Part shown: positions 1-5,926 of the stretch, piece after piece
Numbering within the stretch: position 1 is the first letter of the stretch
Layout: every line of letters begins with the position of its first letter
From: JBLHUT01 sp047629975
Lineage (GTDB): Bacteria > Pseudomonadota > Alphaproteobacteria > Rhodobacterales > Rhodobacteraceae
Assembly: GCA_047629975.1 (NCBI GenBank)
Contig: JBLHUT010000218.1
Span: 1 to 6,164 of the forward strand
DNA length: 6,164 bases
Reading direction: 5' to 3'
Translations under genes and position numbers: made by a program
Notes under the pieces: generated by a model
The model's database searches: none
Told to the model about the DNA's origin: nothing
The model's input: only the letters and a program-made list of their open reading frames with translations

Positions 1-1464
1 TTTGAACCACCAGTCATCATCGCCGAATTCGGCCTCGACCAGACGCATCACGCGCCTGAAATCGAGCGCCTCGGCGATGCTTTCCTCGACCAGTGCGGTG
101 CCACCGGGGGGCTCCATCATTGCGGCGGCCACGTCACAGCTGGCGATGATGCTGTATTGCGGGCTTGTGCTGGTGTGCATCAGATACGCCTCGTTAAAGA
201 GGTGACGATCCAGTTTGGTGTCGATGGAATCCTGAACCAGCACGTGGCTGGCCTGACTGATACCTGCCAGCAGCTTGTGGATCGATTGGGTGGCATAGGT
301 CACAGAATGCCGGGGCCGGTCCCGTTTGCGGCCCATGGAATGAAAATTGCTGTAGAAGGGATGGAACGCCGCATGTGGCAGCCATGCCTCGTCGAAATGC
401 AGGTTGGCCACATAACCGTCCAGCATGTCTTTGATTGTTTCGGTGTTATAAAGCACCCCGTCATAGGTGGATTGGGTCAGGGTCATGATGCGCGGCTGGA
501 CGGTGTCGGCGTCGATATGTGCCAAAAGCGGGTTGGCGCGCATCTTTTCCTTGATGGTTTCGATCTCGAATTCGCTTTTCTGGATCGGGCCGATGATCCC
601 GTAGTGGTTGCGTGTGGGCTTCAGAAAGATCGGGATCGCGCCGGTCATGACGATGCTGTGCAGAATGGACTTGTGGCAGTTCCTGTCCACGACCACGACA
701 TCACCCGGGGCCACGGTATGATGCCAGACGATCTTGTTGCTGGTGCTGGTGCCGTTGGTCACAAAAAAGCAATGATCGGCGTTGAAAATGCGCGCTGCAT
801 TTCGCTCCGAGGCACCGATGGCGCCATTGTGATCCAGCAACTGGCCCAGTTCCTCGACCGAGTTGCACACATCGGCGCGCAGCATGTTTTCGCCGTAAAA
901 CTGGTGGTACATCTGGCCGATGGGGCTTTTCAGAAAGGCGACGCCGCCGGAATGTCCGGGGCAATGCCACGAATAGGACCCGTCGTCGGCATAATTGAGC
1001 AAGGCCTTGAAGAACGGCGGCTGGATCCCCTCGAGATAGCTTTTTGCCTCGCGGATGATGTGGCGCGCCACGAATTCCGGCGTGTCCTCGAACATGTGGA
1101 TAAAACCGTTCAATTCGCGCAGGACATCATTGGGCAGGTGGCGCGCGGTCTTTTTCTCACCGTAGATATAGATCGGCACATCTTCGTTTTTCCAGCGTAC
1201 TTCCTCGATAAAGGCACGCAGGTTGACCACCACGGGGTCCAGATCCGGTCCTGCGCTGAATTCCTCGTCGTCGATCGACAAAAGAAACGCGCTGGCCCGC
1301 GACTGCTGCTGCGCGAACTGGGACAGGTCGCCGTAGTTTGTCACACCGACAACTTCGACGCCTTCGTTCTCGATTGCCTTGGCCATGGCGCGAATGCCGA
1401 CACCGGAATTGTTATCCGAACGAAAGTCTTCGTCGATGATAAAAATGGGGAACCGAAACTTCAT
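1..1464 (-). CDS. Orn/Lys/Arg decarboxylase (PLP-dependent, LdcA/AdiA-like), 3' end beyond window
   Basis: The reverse strand is open from ATG at 1464-1462 to the window edge: 488 codons without a stop. The protein should remove the carboxyl group of lysine, arginine or ornithine, giving cadaverine, agmatine or putrescine, in the cytoplasm. Residues 1 to about 125 look like the receiver-like wing domain of this family. The PLP-binding core follows, with NGTSTSNK (237-244), DRNCHKS (260-266, His264 likely stacking on PLP), HFDEAW (Asp358 likely contacting the pyridine nitrogen) and TQSIHK, whose Lys397 should form the Schiff base. Family members are usually about 750-790 residues, so roughly 260-300 C-terminal residues lie outside. 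AGGA (1472-1475), 7 nt upstream, supports the start. From memory it resembles Pseudomonas LdcA and the proteobacterial proteins annotated arginine/lysine/ornithine decarboxylase, so the substrate is not settled. It is divergent from puuA. Confidence 0.95.
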   Translation of the reverse strand, partial: MKFRFPIFIIDEDFRSDNNSGVGIRAMAKAIENEGVEVVGVTNYGDLSQFAQQQSRASAFLLSIDDEEFSAGPDLDPVVVNLRAFIEEVRWKNEDVPIYIYGEKKTARHLPNDVLRELNGFIHMFEDTPEFVARHIIREAKSYLEGIQPPFFKALLNYADDGSYSWHCPGHSGGVAFLKSPIGQMYHQFYGENMLRADVCNSVEELGQLLDHNGAIGASERNAARIFNADHCFFVTNGTSTSNKIVWHHTVAPGDVVVVDRNCHKSILHSIVMTGAIPIFLKPTRNHYGIIGPIQKSEFEIETIKEKMRANPLLAHIDADTVQPRIMTLTQSTYDGVLYNTETIKDMLDGYVANLHFDEAWLPHAAFHPFYSNFHSMGRKRDRPRHSVTYATQSIHKLLAGISQASHVLVQDSIDTKLDRHLFNEAYLMHTSTSPQYSIIASCDVAAAMMEPPGGTALVEESIAEALDFRRVMRLVEAEFGDDDWWFK

Positions 1465-1650
1465 AGGGTAATCCTAGCCACAGGTTTATAGGGGTGAGAG
1501 CATGTCGTAAGTCGTGTTGTTATCATTTTGCCCTGCAATTCAGCATCGATTATTCAAACATTTGCGCGGCGTTGTCCATCCGTGCCGGATCGCCAGTTCG
1601 TGCTGGTAAGCGTTGGTTTGGCAGGCTAAATATAAGGTACGGGCAGAAGC

Positions 1651-1679
1651 TTGACAATGTGCGGTGATGGCACTGTGTT
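1651..1679 (+). promoter_or_regulatory. Candidate sigma70-type promoter for puuAB
   Basis: A perfect TTGACA hexamer lies at 1651-1656. With a 17-bp spacer it is followed by TGTGTT (1674-1679), which matches the -10 consensus at only three of six positions. Transcription would start near 1686, leaving a leader of about 42 nt before the puuA ATG. The strong -35 with a poor -10 would suit an activated promoter, but that is inference. Confidence 0.35.
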
Positions 1680-1697
1680 GCGGGACTTCTGTGGCCG

Positions 1698-1718
1698 AAA
1701 CCTTATGGTTTTCCAAGG
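1698..1718 (+). promoter_or_regulatory. puuA leader: short inverted repeat and Shine-Dalgarno region
   Basis: AAACC (1698-1702) and GGTTT (1707-1711) form a perfect 5-bp inverted repeat around TTAT. In an alternative RNA fold, CCTT (1701-1704) pairs with AAGG (1715-1718), GG (1707-1708) pairs with CC (1713-1714), and TTTT forms the loop. That fold would cover the puuA ribosome binding site AAGGA (1715-1719). The ribosome site is well placed, 8 nt before ATG 1728, and decides the start. The hairpin is short and bulged, so a regulatory role is speculative. Confidence 0.25.
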
Positions 1719-1727
1719 AATTTGCAG

Positions 1728-3104
1728 ATGACCACGCAACAAGATGCACCTGAGCCGACAACGCCAAACATCAGAAACTGGCTTCAGGAGCAACCCGAAA
1801 TTGAATCGGTCTTTGCCTGTATCTGTGATCTGAACGGCACCATGCGCGGCAAAAGGCTTCCGATCGAGAAGGCAAAGGCGATCCTGGATGACGGATTGCG
1901 CATGCCCCTGTCGATCCTCAGCATGGATGTCTGGGGCGAGGATATCGAAAATAACGAGCTGGTTTTCGAAACCGGCGATTCCGACGGGATTTGCAAACAT
2001 ACGGGCCGCCCGATGGTTCTGGTCAACTGGACCAGCCAACCCTCTGCGTTGGCGATGTTCTGGATGCATACGGATGATGGTGTGCCGTTCGTCGGCGACC
2101 CGCGTCACGCATTGGCCAATATCGTGACGCGCTACAAGGCTCTCGGGCTGACGCCGGTGGTTGCAACCGAGCTCGAATTCTATCTGTGTGACCCGAGCGA
2201 AGAGCGCCCCCTGCCGCCACGCTCGCCCGTGACGGGCAAGCGTCTGGACTCTGACGGCGCTTTGTCGCTGGACGAGTTGCAGCACTTCGACAGCTTTCTC
2301 AACGATGTTTATCAGGCGTGCCACGAACAGGGCATTCCGGCAGATGCCGCGATCTCTGAAAACGGGGCGGGCCAGTTCGAGATCAACATGATGCATGTCG
2401 ACGACCCGTTGCAGGCGGCGGATGATGCGGTGCTGTTCAAAAGGCTGGTACGCGGGATCGCGCGCAAGCACGGGCTGGCCGCGACCTTTATGGCCAAACC
2501 GTATGGTGACCGCTCGGGCAGCGGCTTTCATGTGCATTTCAGCCTCGTGGATGAAAACGGGGTCAACCTGTTCGACAATGGCGGTGACGAGGGCACGCCC
2601 TTAATGCTCAATGCTGTGGCCGGATTGCTTGAGACGATGCAGGAAAATACACTGACTTTCGCCCCCCACGAGAATTCCTATCGCCGGCTGCTGCCGGGAG
2701 CGCATGCCCCCACAAGCGTGGCGTGGGGCTATGAAAACCGGACGGCCGCGATCCGCATTCCGGGCGGCAGCCACAAGGCGCGGCGCATCGAGCACCGGGT
2801 GGCGGGGGCCGACGCGAACCCGTATCTGGTTGTCGCGAGTATCCTTGGGGGCGCACTTGTCGGGATCGAAGGCAAGATGGTGCCGGCGGCCCCGATCGAA
2901 GGCGATGCCTACAGCCTGAAACTGGATCACTTGCCGCTTGACTGGGCGACCGCCATTCAGGCCTTTCGCCGTGGCACTCATGTGCGGAACATCTTTTCCA
3001 AGCGGTTGCAGACCATGCTTGTCGAATGCAAGACACAGGAATTGAAACGGTTCGCCCGCCACGTCACCGATTTCGAATATCACAGCTACCTCGAGATCGT
3101 ATAA
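1728..3104 (+). CDS. puuA: Gamma-glutamylpolyamine synthetase (glutamine synthetase family)
   Basis: This 458-residue cytoplasmic enzyme should use ATP to join the gamma-carboxyl of glutamate to a primary amine such as putrescine or cadaverine, the first step of the gamma-glutamylated polyamine route. An N-terminal beta-grasp part carries DLNGTMRGKR (about 34-43). The catalytic domain has ELEFYL (148-153), SENGAGQFEIN (210-220), GSGFHVHFS (264-272, with His268 and His270), NRTAAIRIP and IEHRVAGADANPYLV (about 354-368). These are the metal- and ATP-binding signatures of the glutamine synthetase fold, and the overall match is to E. coli PuuA. I chose ATG 1728 over an in-frame TTG at 1722 because AAGGA (1715-1719) sits 8 nt before the ATG but only 2 nt before the TTG. 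The stop overlaps the puuB start. The amine cannot be read from sequence, and related enzymes act on spermidine, ethanolamine or isopropylamine. Confidence 0.93.
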   Translation: MTTQQDAPEPTTPNIRNWLQEQPEIESVFACICDLNGTMRGKRLPIEKAKAILDDGLRMPLSILSMDVWGEDIENNELVFETGDSDGICKHTGRPMVLVNWTSQPSALAMFWMHTDDGVPFVGDPRHALANIVTRYKALGLTPVVATELEFYLCDPSEERPLPPRSPVTGKRLDSDGALSLDELQHFDSFLNDVYQACHEQGIPADAAISENGAGQFEINMMHVDDPLQAADDAVLFKRLVRGIARKHGLAATFMAKPYGDRSGSGFHVHFSLVDENGVNLFDNGGDEGTPLMLNAVAGLLETMQENTLTFAPHENSYRRLLPGAHAPTSVAWGYENRTAAIRIPGGSHKARRIEHRVAGADANPYLVVASILGGALVGIEGKMVPAAPIEGDAYSLKLDHLPLDWATAIQAFRRGTHVRNIFSKRLQTMLVECKTQELKRFARHVTDFEYHSYLEIV

Positions 3105-4414
3105 TGGCACCCTCATCCTTTGCCGCCGACGGCACGACACAGCACACCACCAGCTATTACGCAGCAAGCGCCAACCCCGCGCCGATGCGGCTGCCGTTGG
3201 AGTATGACCAGCAAGTCGACATCTGCATTGTCGGCGCAGGGTATAGCGGGCTGTCGACCGGGCTGCACCTTGCTGAAAAAGGCTACAAGGTCGCCATCCT
3301 CGAGGCGGCCCGCGTCGGCTGGGGCGCGTCGGGGCGCAACGGTGGGCAGATCGTGAATGGCCTGAACGCCAGTCTGCAAACGATCCGCAAAAGGTATGGT
3401 CAGGATACAGCGAATTTCGTGGCCGGCCTTGTGCAGGAAGGCGGCGAGATCATCCGCGAGCGGGTCAAGACATACGACATCAAATGTGACCTGAAGCCGG
3501 GCAATATTTTTGTGGGCCTGACCCCCGCGCACATGAAGGAACTCGAAGCGCGACGTGCGCTGTGGTCGTCTTATGGCATCAACAATCAGGATATGCTCGA
3601 TAAGGCGCAGCTGCGCGACCATGTGGGTTCCGACCTGTACGAGGGCGGCATGATTGACCACACGGGAGGGCATATGCACCCGCTCAACCTGTGCCTTGGC
3701 GAGGCGGCGGCCTTTGAGGCGTGCGGCGGCGTAATTTATGAGCAATCGCCGGTGATCCATGTCGATACTCTGGCCGCGAAGCCGGTCGTGAAAACTGCCA
3801 AGGGTGTTATGACCTGCAACACGCTGATCCTTTGTGGAAATGCCTATCTGGGGCATGTTGTGCCGGCACTTACGTCGCGGGTGATGCCGGTTTCGACACA
3901 GATGATGGCCACTGCACCGCTGGATCCGGCACAGGCAAAGGCGCTTTTGCCGACTGACAAATGCGTCGAAGACGTGCGCTACATTCTGGATTACTATCGG
4001 CTGTCGGCCGATAACCGTCTGATTTTTGGTGGTGGAACCGTTTATGGCGGAACCGATCCGCGCGATGTCGAGGCAAAACTGCGCCCTGCATTGGAGAAAG
4101 TTTATCCAAGCCTCAAAGGTGTCAGGATCGATCATGCCTGGAGTGGTAACTTCGCGCTTTCCTTCAGTCGGGTGCCACAAATGGGTCGGCTTGGCGTGAA
4201 TACCTATTTCGCCCATGGTTATAGCGGCCACGGGGTGACGGGTTCGCACACATTCGGGCGCATTCTCGCCGAAGCTGTCGACGGTGATAAGTCACGTTTT
4301 GACGTTTTTGCGAATGTCCCGTGGTACCCGTTCCCCGGGGGTCGCATGTTTCGCGTGCCTTATTCGATGGTCGGGTCATGGTACTATGCGCTGCGCGACC
4401 GGTTGGGCGTCTGA
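3104..4414 (+). CDS. puuB: Gamma-glutamylpolyamine oxidase (FAD-dependent, DAO family)
   Basis: This 436-residue flavoprotein should oxidise gamma-glutamylputrescine (or the cadaverine equivalent) to the gamma-glutamyl aminoaldehyde, releasing ammonia and hydrogen peroxide. The Rossmann FAD motif GAGYSG is at 44-49, with Glu67 ending the second strand as the likely ribose-binding acid. ASGRNGGQ (75-82) and the C-terminal GYSGHGV (372-378) are typical of the DAO family. TSYYAASAN near the N-terminus and the closing YPFPGG and LRDRLGV match E. coli PuuB closely, and the length is near its 426 residues. ATG 3104 shares its A with the puuA stop (TAATG), which suggests translational coupling. An upstream in-frame ATG at 3026 lies within puuA and would add 26 unrelated residues. 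The gene appears complete, although an IS-rich region begins directly behind it. Confidence 0.93.
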   Translation: MAPSSFAADGTTQHTTSYYAASANPAPMRLPLEYDQQVDICIVGAGYSGLSTGLHLAEKGYKVAILEAARVGWGASGRNGGQIVNGLNASLQTIRKRYGQDTANFVAGLVQEGGEIIRERVKTYDIKCDLKPGNIFVGLTPAHMKELEARRALWSSYGINNQDMLDKAQLRDHVGSDLYEGGMIDHTGGHMHPLNLCLGEAAAFEACGGVIYEQSPVIHVDTLAAKPVVKTAKGVMTCNTLILCGNAYLGHVVPALTSRVMPVSTQMMATAPLDPAQAKALLPTDKCVEDVRYILDYYRLSADNRLIFGGGTVYGGTDPRDVEAKLRPALEKVYPSLKGVRIDHAWSGNFALSFSRVPQMGRLGVNTYFAHGYSGHGVTGSHTFGRILAEAVDGDKSRFDVFANVPWYPFPGGRMFRVPYSMVGSWYYALRDRLGV

Positions 4415-4440
4415 CACGAACAGAAATCTGACACGAGCAG
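4410..4440. repeat. 14-bp direct repeat pair at the puuB stop codon
   Basis: TCTGACACGAACAG (4410-4423) and TCTGACACGAGCAG (4427-4440) match at 13 of 14 positions and are spaced 17 bp start to start. The first copy contains the puuB stop codon. Closely spaced direct repeats beginning with TGACACGA resemble transposase-binding repeats at ends of elements such as IS21 or Tn7 relatives, but I cannot name an element. They may instead be an unrelated local duplication. Confidence 0.6.
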
Positions 4441-4510
4441 GGGTTCGCACGATAGCGCAGTCTTTGAAATCCGGCTTGTCGTCGGGTAGATAGAGTGTGT
4501 GCTGGACTTA
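4415..4510. other. Spacer between puuB and element A
   Basis: These 96 bp hold the repeat pair and otherwise nothing I recognise. I see no clear hairpin followed by a T run, so no puuB terminator is called. The minus strand has a short open stretch without homology that I can name. It does not look like the missing part of the orfA cut at 5734. Confidence 0.4.
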
Positions 4511-4533
4511 TGACGCGGGTTGAATTTCTCCGG
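4511..4533 (+). repeat. Candidate terminal inverted repeat, left end of element A
   Basis: The plus strand from 4511 reads TGACGCGGGTTGAATTTC and then TCCGG. It lies just past the orfB stop, where an IS3 end is expected. Similarity to the right end is partial. An alternative end starts at TGGAC (4503), which resembles the TGGACC end at 5926. Confidence 0.3.
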
Positions 4534-4535
4534 TT

Positions 4536-5328
4536 TTACCTGAGAGCTATTGCTTCATTTGACGCGGCCATATCGGGGGTGTGGCGCTGTGCATGGACGT
4601 TCTCTTCAGCCCCGGCTGGCGGGATGTGCCCGATAGGGCCAGCCAGACGTCTGGTTTTGAACCAATCGCCCAACCCAAGCGTCACCATTTCCAGATCCTG
4701 CATGGTGCGCCAAGGCTCTTGGCGGTCGACCACTTGGGTTTTGTACAATCCGTTGATCGTTTCAGCGAGGGCATGGTCGTACGAACCTCCGACGCTGCCG
4801 ATTGACGGCTCAATTCCTGCCGCGGCCAACTGTTCAGTGTGTCGGATGGACACATATTGCCTGCCGCGGTCGGCGTGGTGGATCAATCCGATTTCCTGAA
4901 CATGCCGTCGATCACAAAGGGCTTGATTCAGAGCATCGAGGACGAAGTCAGCCTTTTCCGACCCCATGACACGCCAGCCCACAGTGCGACCGGCAAAAGT
5001 GTTAATATCAAAAGCCACGCCATCAAAGCCCTCCCGTGTCGACACCTAAGTGAAGGCGTTGACGCGTCGGGAACCGTTGTCTTGACAACCTTGCCGCGTA
5101 CAGCTCCAGGTATCCTGATCAGTTTCATCAACTGTTCCACCGTGCATCTGGCCACCTCAAAGCCGTCGCGCTTCAACAGGTGTTACGCCTTGCGGACGCT
5201 GTACGCTTAGAGATTCCCATCCCAGACCCGTTGGATTTCAGCAGTCAGTTCAGCGTCTTTTGAAGGATCAGCGCAACACGCCAGCCGACACCGTAAACAA
5301 TACGCTGATCGTCAATGAAGGCGTTCAT
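4536..5328 (-). pseudogene. IS3-family OrfB transposase remnant (element A)
   Basis: This encoded the DDE integrase-type transposase. ATG 5328 overlaps the orfA TGA. The start MNAFIDDQR is recognisable, but the frame then meets TGA. Homology resumes in another frame at about 5268 with DPSKDAELTAEIQRV, hits two TAA stops, and continues through KRDGFEVARCTVEQLM and RGKVVKTTVPD. About 25 family residues are then missing. The expected DFTYVSTW reads AFT-stop-VSTR, so the first catalytic Asp is lost. The C-terminal part (about 5045-4536) is open and keeps HHADRG and LAETINGLYK, with exactly 35 residues between the second Asp and the Glu. It ends at TAA 4536-4538. No active transposase is possible. 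Confidence 0.85.
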
Positions 5329-5691
5329 CGCTCGAGCGGGTTGTCCGGTTCCGTTCCGTTGGCCGGCAGGCGATGTGAACATCGCCGGAAGAGGGTGCCA
5401 AATACGCCGGTGCCTTGTGCATTATCTCATTGGTCTGGCGCAGCTCACGGCTCTCCCGCTCAAGTGCTTTGATGCGGCGCCGTTCGTGTGTGGTCACGTC
5501 ACCGCGCAGGCCGCTGTTTTTTTCGGCCTGCATGACCCCCGCCCGCAAAGTTTGTGGAATAAAGCCAATCGCCGCGATCACCGCCGCCTGCGTTTCAACG
5601 AACCTTGGTGCTCAAACACTCTCAGGACAGCACGACCCTAAATCTCAGGCGCGTGGCGAGCGCCGGTTTTGCTTTTTGTCATAACCATCAT
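5325..5691 (-). pseudogene. IS3-family OrfA remnant (element A)
   Basis: OrfA supplies the helix-turn-helix DNA-binding and leucine-zipper part of the IS3 transposase. From ATG 5691, with alternatives at 5688 and 5682, it reads MTKSKTGARHAPEI and then an in-frame TAG. It continues GRAVLRVFEHQGS, shifts frame to TQAAVIAAIGFIPQTLR, and goes on to TTHERRRIKALERESRELRQ, the coiled-coil region, and AYLAP. Another frame change is needed to reach the expected ending DNPLER-TGA, whose stop overlaps the orfB ATG (5328). At least one stop and two frame disruptions make it inactive. Confidence 0.8.
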
Positions 5692-5707
5692 CGACACCTG
5701 AGTTGGT

Positions 5708-5734
5708 GGTCTCTGACAAACCCGAGGCGGCTCA
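5708..5734 (-). repeat. Terminal inverted repeat, right (orfA-proximal) end of element A
   Basis: On the minus strand from 5734 the sequence is TGAGCCGCCTCGGGTTTG followed by TCAGAGACC, upstream of the orfA start at 5691. It begins with the TG typical of IS3-family ends. It also marks the point where the element B orfA reading frame stops matching its family. Confidence 0.55.
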
Positions 5735-5863
5735 CATTACCCATTTGTTCAAAGTCGAACGGCCAACGCCCGGATCTGATGAAACCTGCGGTCGCGTGAC
5801 GCCGCTGCTAATCGCAATGCGCACTGCATCACGCCGAAACTTGTCGCTGCCTCTGCTTGCCAT
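5732..5863 (-). pseudogene. Truncated IS3-type OrfA (element B)
   Basis: A 43-codon reading frame from ATG 5863. It begins MASRGSDKFRRDAVRIA and continues through VTRPQVSSDPGVGRSTLNKWV, the helix-turn-helix region at the N-terminus of IS3-type OrfA proteins (usually about 90-100 residues). After the Val of the KWV motif homology stops. One extra codon follows, then a TGA that is formed by the first three bases of the element A terminus (5734-5732). The coiled-coil half is absent, so it is not expected to work. Confidence 0.75.
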
Positions 5864-5926
5864 TCTCTATCTGCTTCAGAGCAAACATTGCTCCAAGGTG
5901 ACTGGAACCAAACCGCGACAGGTCCA
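5735..5926 (-). mobile_element. Element B: 5' end fragment of an IS3-family element
   Basis: On the minus strand this starts at 5926 with TGGACCTGTCGCGGTTTGG, a TG-initiated sequence where an IS3 end is expected. It carries a leader and the first 42 codons of an orfA, and is cut at 5734/5735 by element A. The other end, most of orfA and all of its orfB are missing. The left boundary at 5926 is inferred from the abrupt loss of orfB homology of element C at that point. Confidence 0.5.

Larger units (their letters stand above)
1465..1727. promoter_or_regulatory. Divergent control region between decarboxylase gene and puuA
   Basis: These 263 bp separate the divergent starts of the decarboxylase gene and puuA and contain no convincing gene. 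Promoters for both directions must lie here or in the adjoining coding sequence. A plus-strand promoter candidate and a short inverted repeat are listed separately. For the minus strand I see a TATAAA-like hexamer close to the start but no good -35 partner, so I do not call it. I recognise no operator of a known regulator. Confidence 0.6.
4511..5734 (-). mobile_element. Element A: decayed IS3-family insertion sequence
   Basis: About 1.22 kb, close to the usual IS3-family size, with overlapping orfA and orfB remnants reading right to left. The right terminus is supported by TGAGCCGCCTCGGGTTTG (read on the minus strand from 5734). This resembles the TGAACCGCCCCGGGTTT-type ends I recall for this group, and it cuts directly into another transposase gene. 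The left terminus is uncertain. TGACGCGGGTTGAATTTC at 4511 shares TGA, CGGGTT and a CTCCGG/CAGAG-like stretch with the right end but is degenerate. No 3-bp target duplication is visible with these ends (TTA left, CAT right). The element cannot make a functional transposase. Confidence 0.65.

Noticed and set aside
157..1491. 444-codon open frame on the plus strand
   Set aside because: It is antisense to the decarboxylase gene, whose reverse-strand translation matches the family across the whole stretch. The plus-strand protein has no recognisable motif.
1540..1565. ATTCA direct repeats as a possible ArgR box
   Set aside because: ArgR boxes need an inverted TGAAT/ATTCA pair. Here the repeats are in the same orientation and only 5 bp long.
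1722..1730. TTG at 1722 as puuA start
   Set aside because: Only 2 nt from the AAGGA ribosome site. ATG 1728 has 8-nt spacing.
1626..2537. 303-codon open frame on the minus strand
   Set aside because: It lies opposite puuA and the control region and has no family resemblance.
3026..3103. ATG 3026 as puuB start
   Set aside because: Deep inside puuA and would add residues absent from PuuB proteins. ATG 3104 gives the expected N-terminus.
2601..3167. 188-codon open frame on the minus strand
   Set aside because: Shadow of the puuA 3' end, no recognisable domain.
3113..4249. 378-codon open frame on the minus strand
   Set aside because: It is antisense to puuB, which matches PuuB from end to end. 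The long open shadow reflects GC-rich codon use.
4438..4470. GGGGTTCGCA resembling a tRNA T-arm
   Set aside because: No acceptor, D or anticodon stems can be built around it.
4415..4502. Transcription terminator after puuB
   Set aside because: No GC-rich hairpin followed by a T run could be found.
4495..5210. Plus-strand open frames of 134, 74 and 123 codons
   Set aside because: They are antisense to the orfB transposase remnant and match nothing I know.
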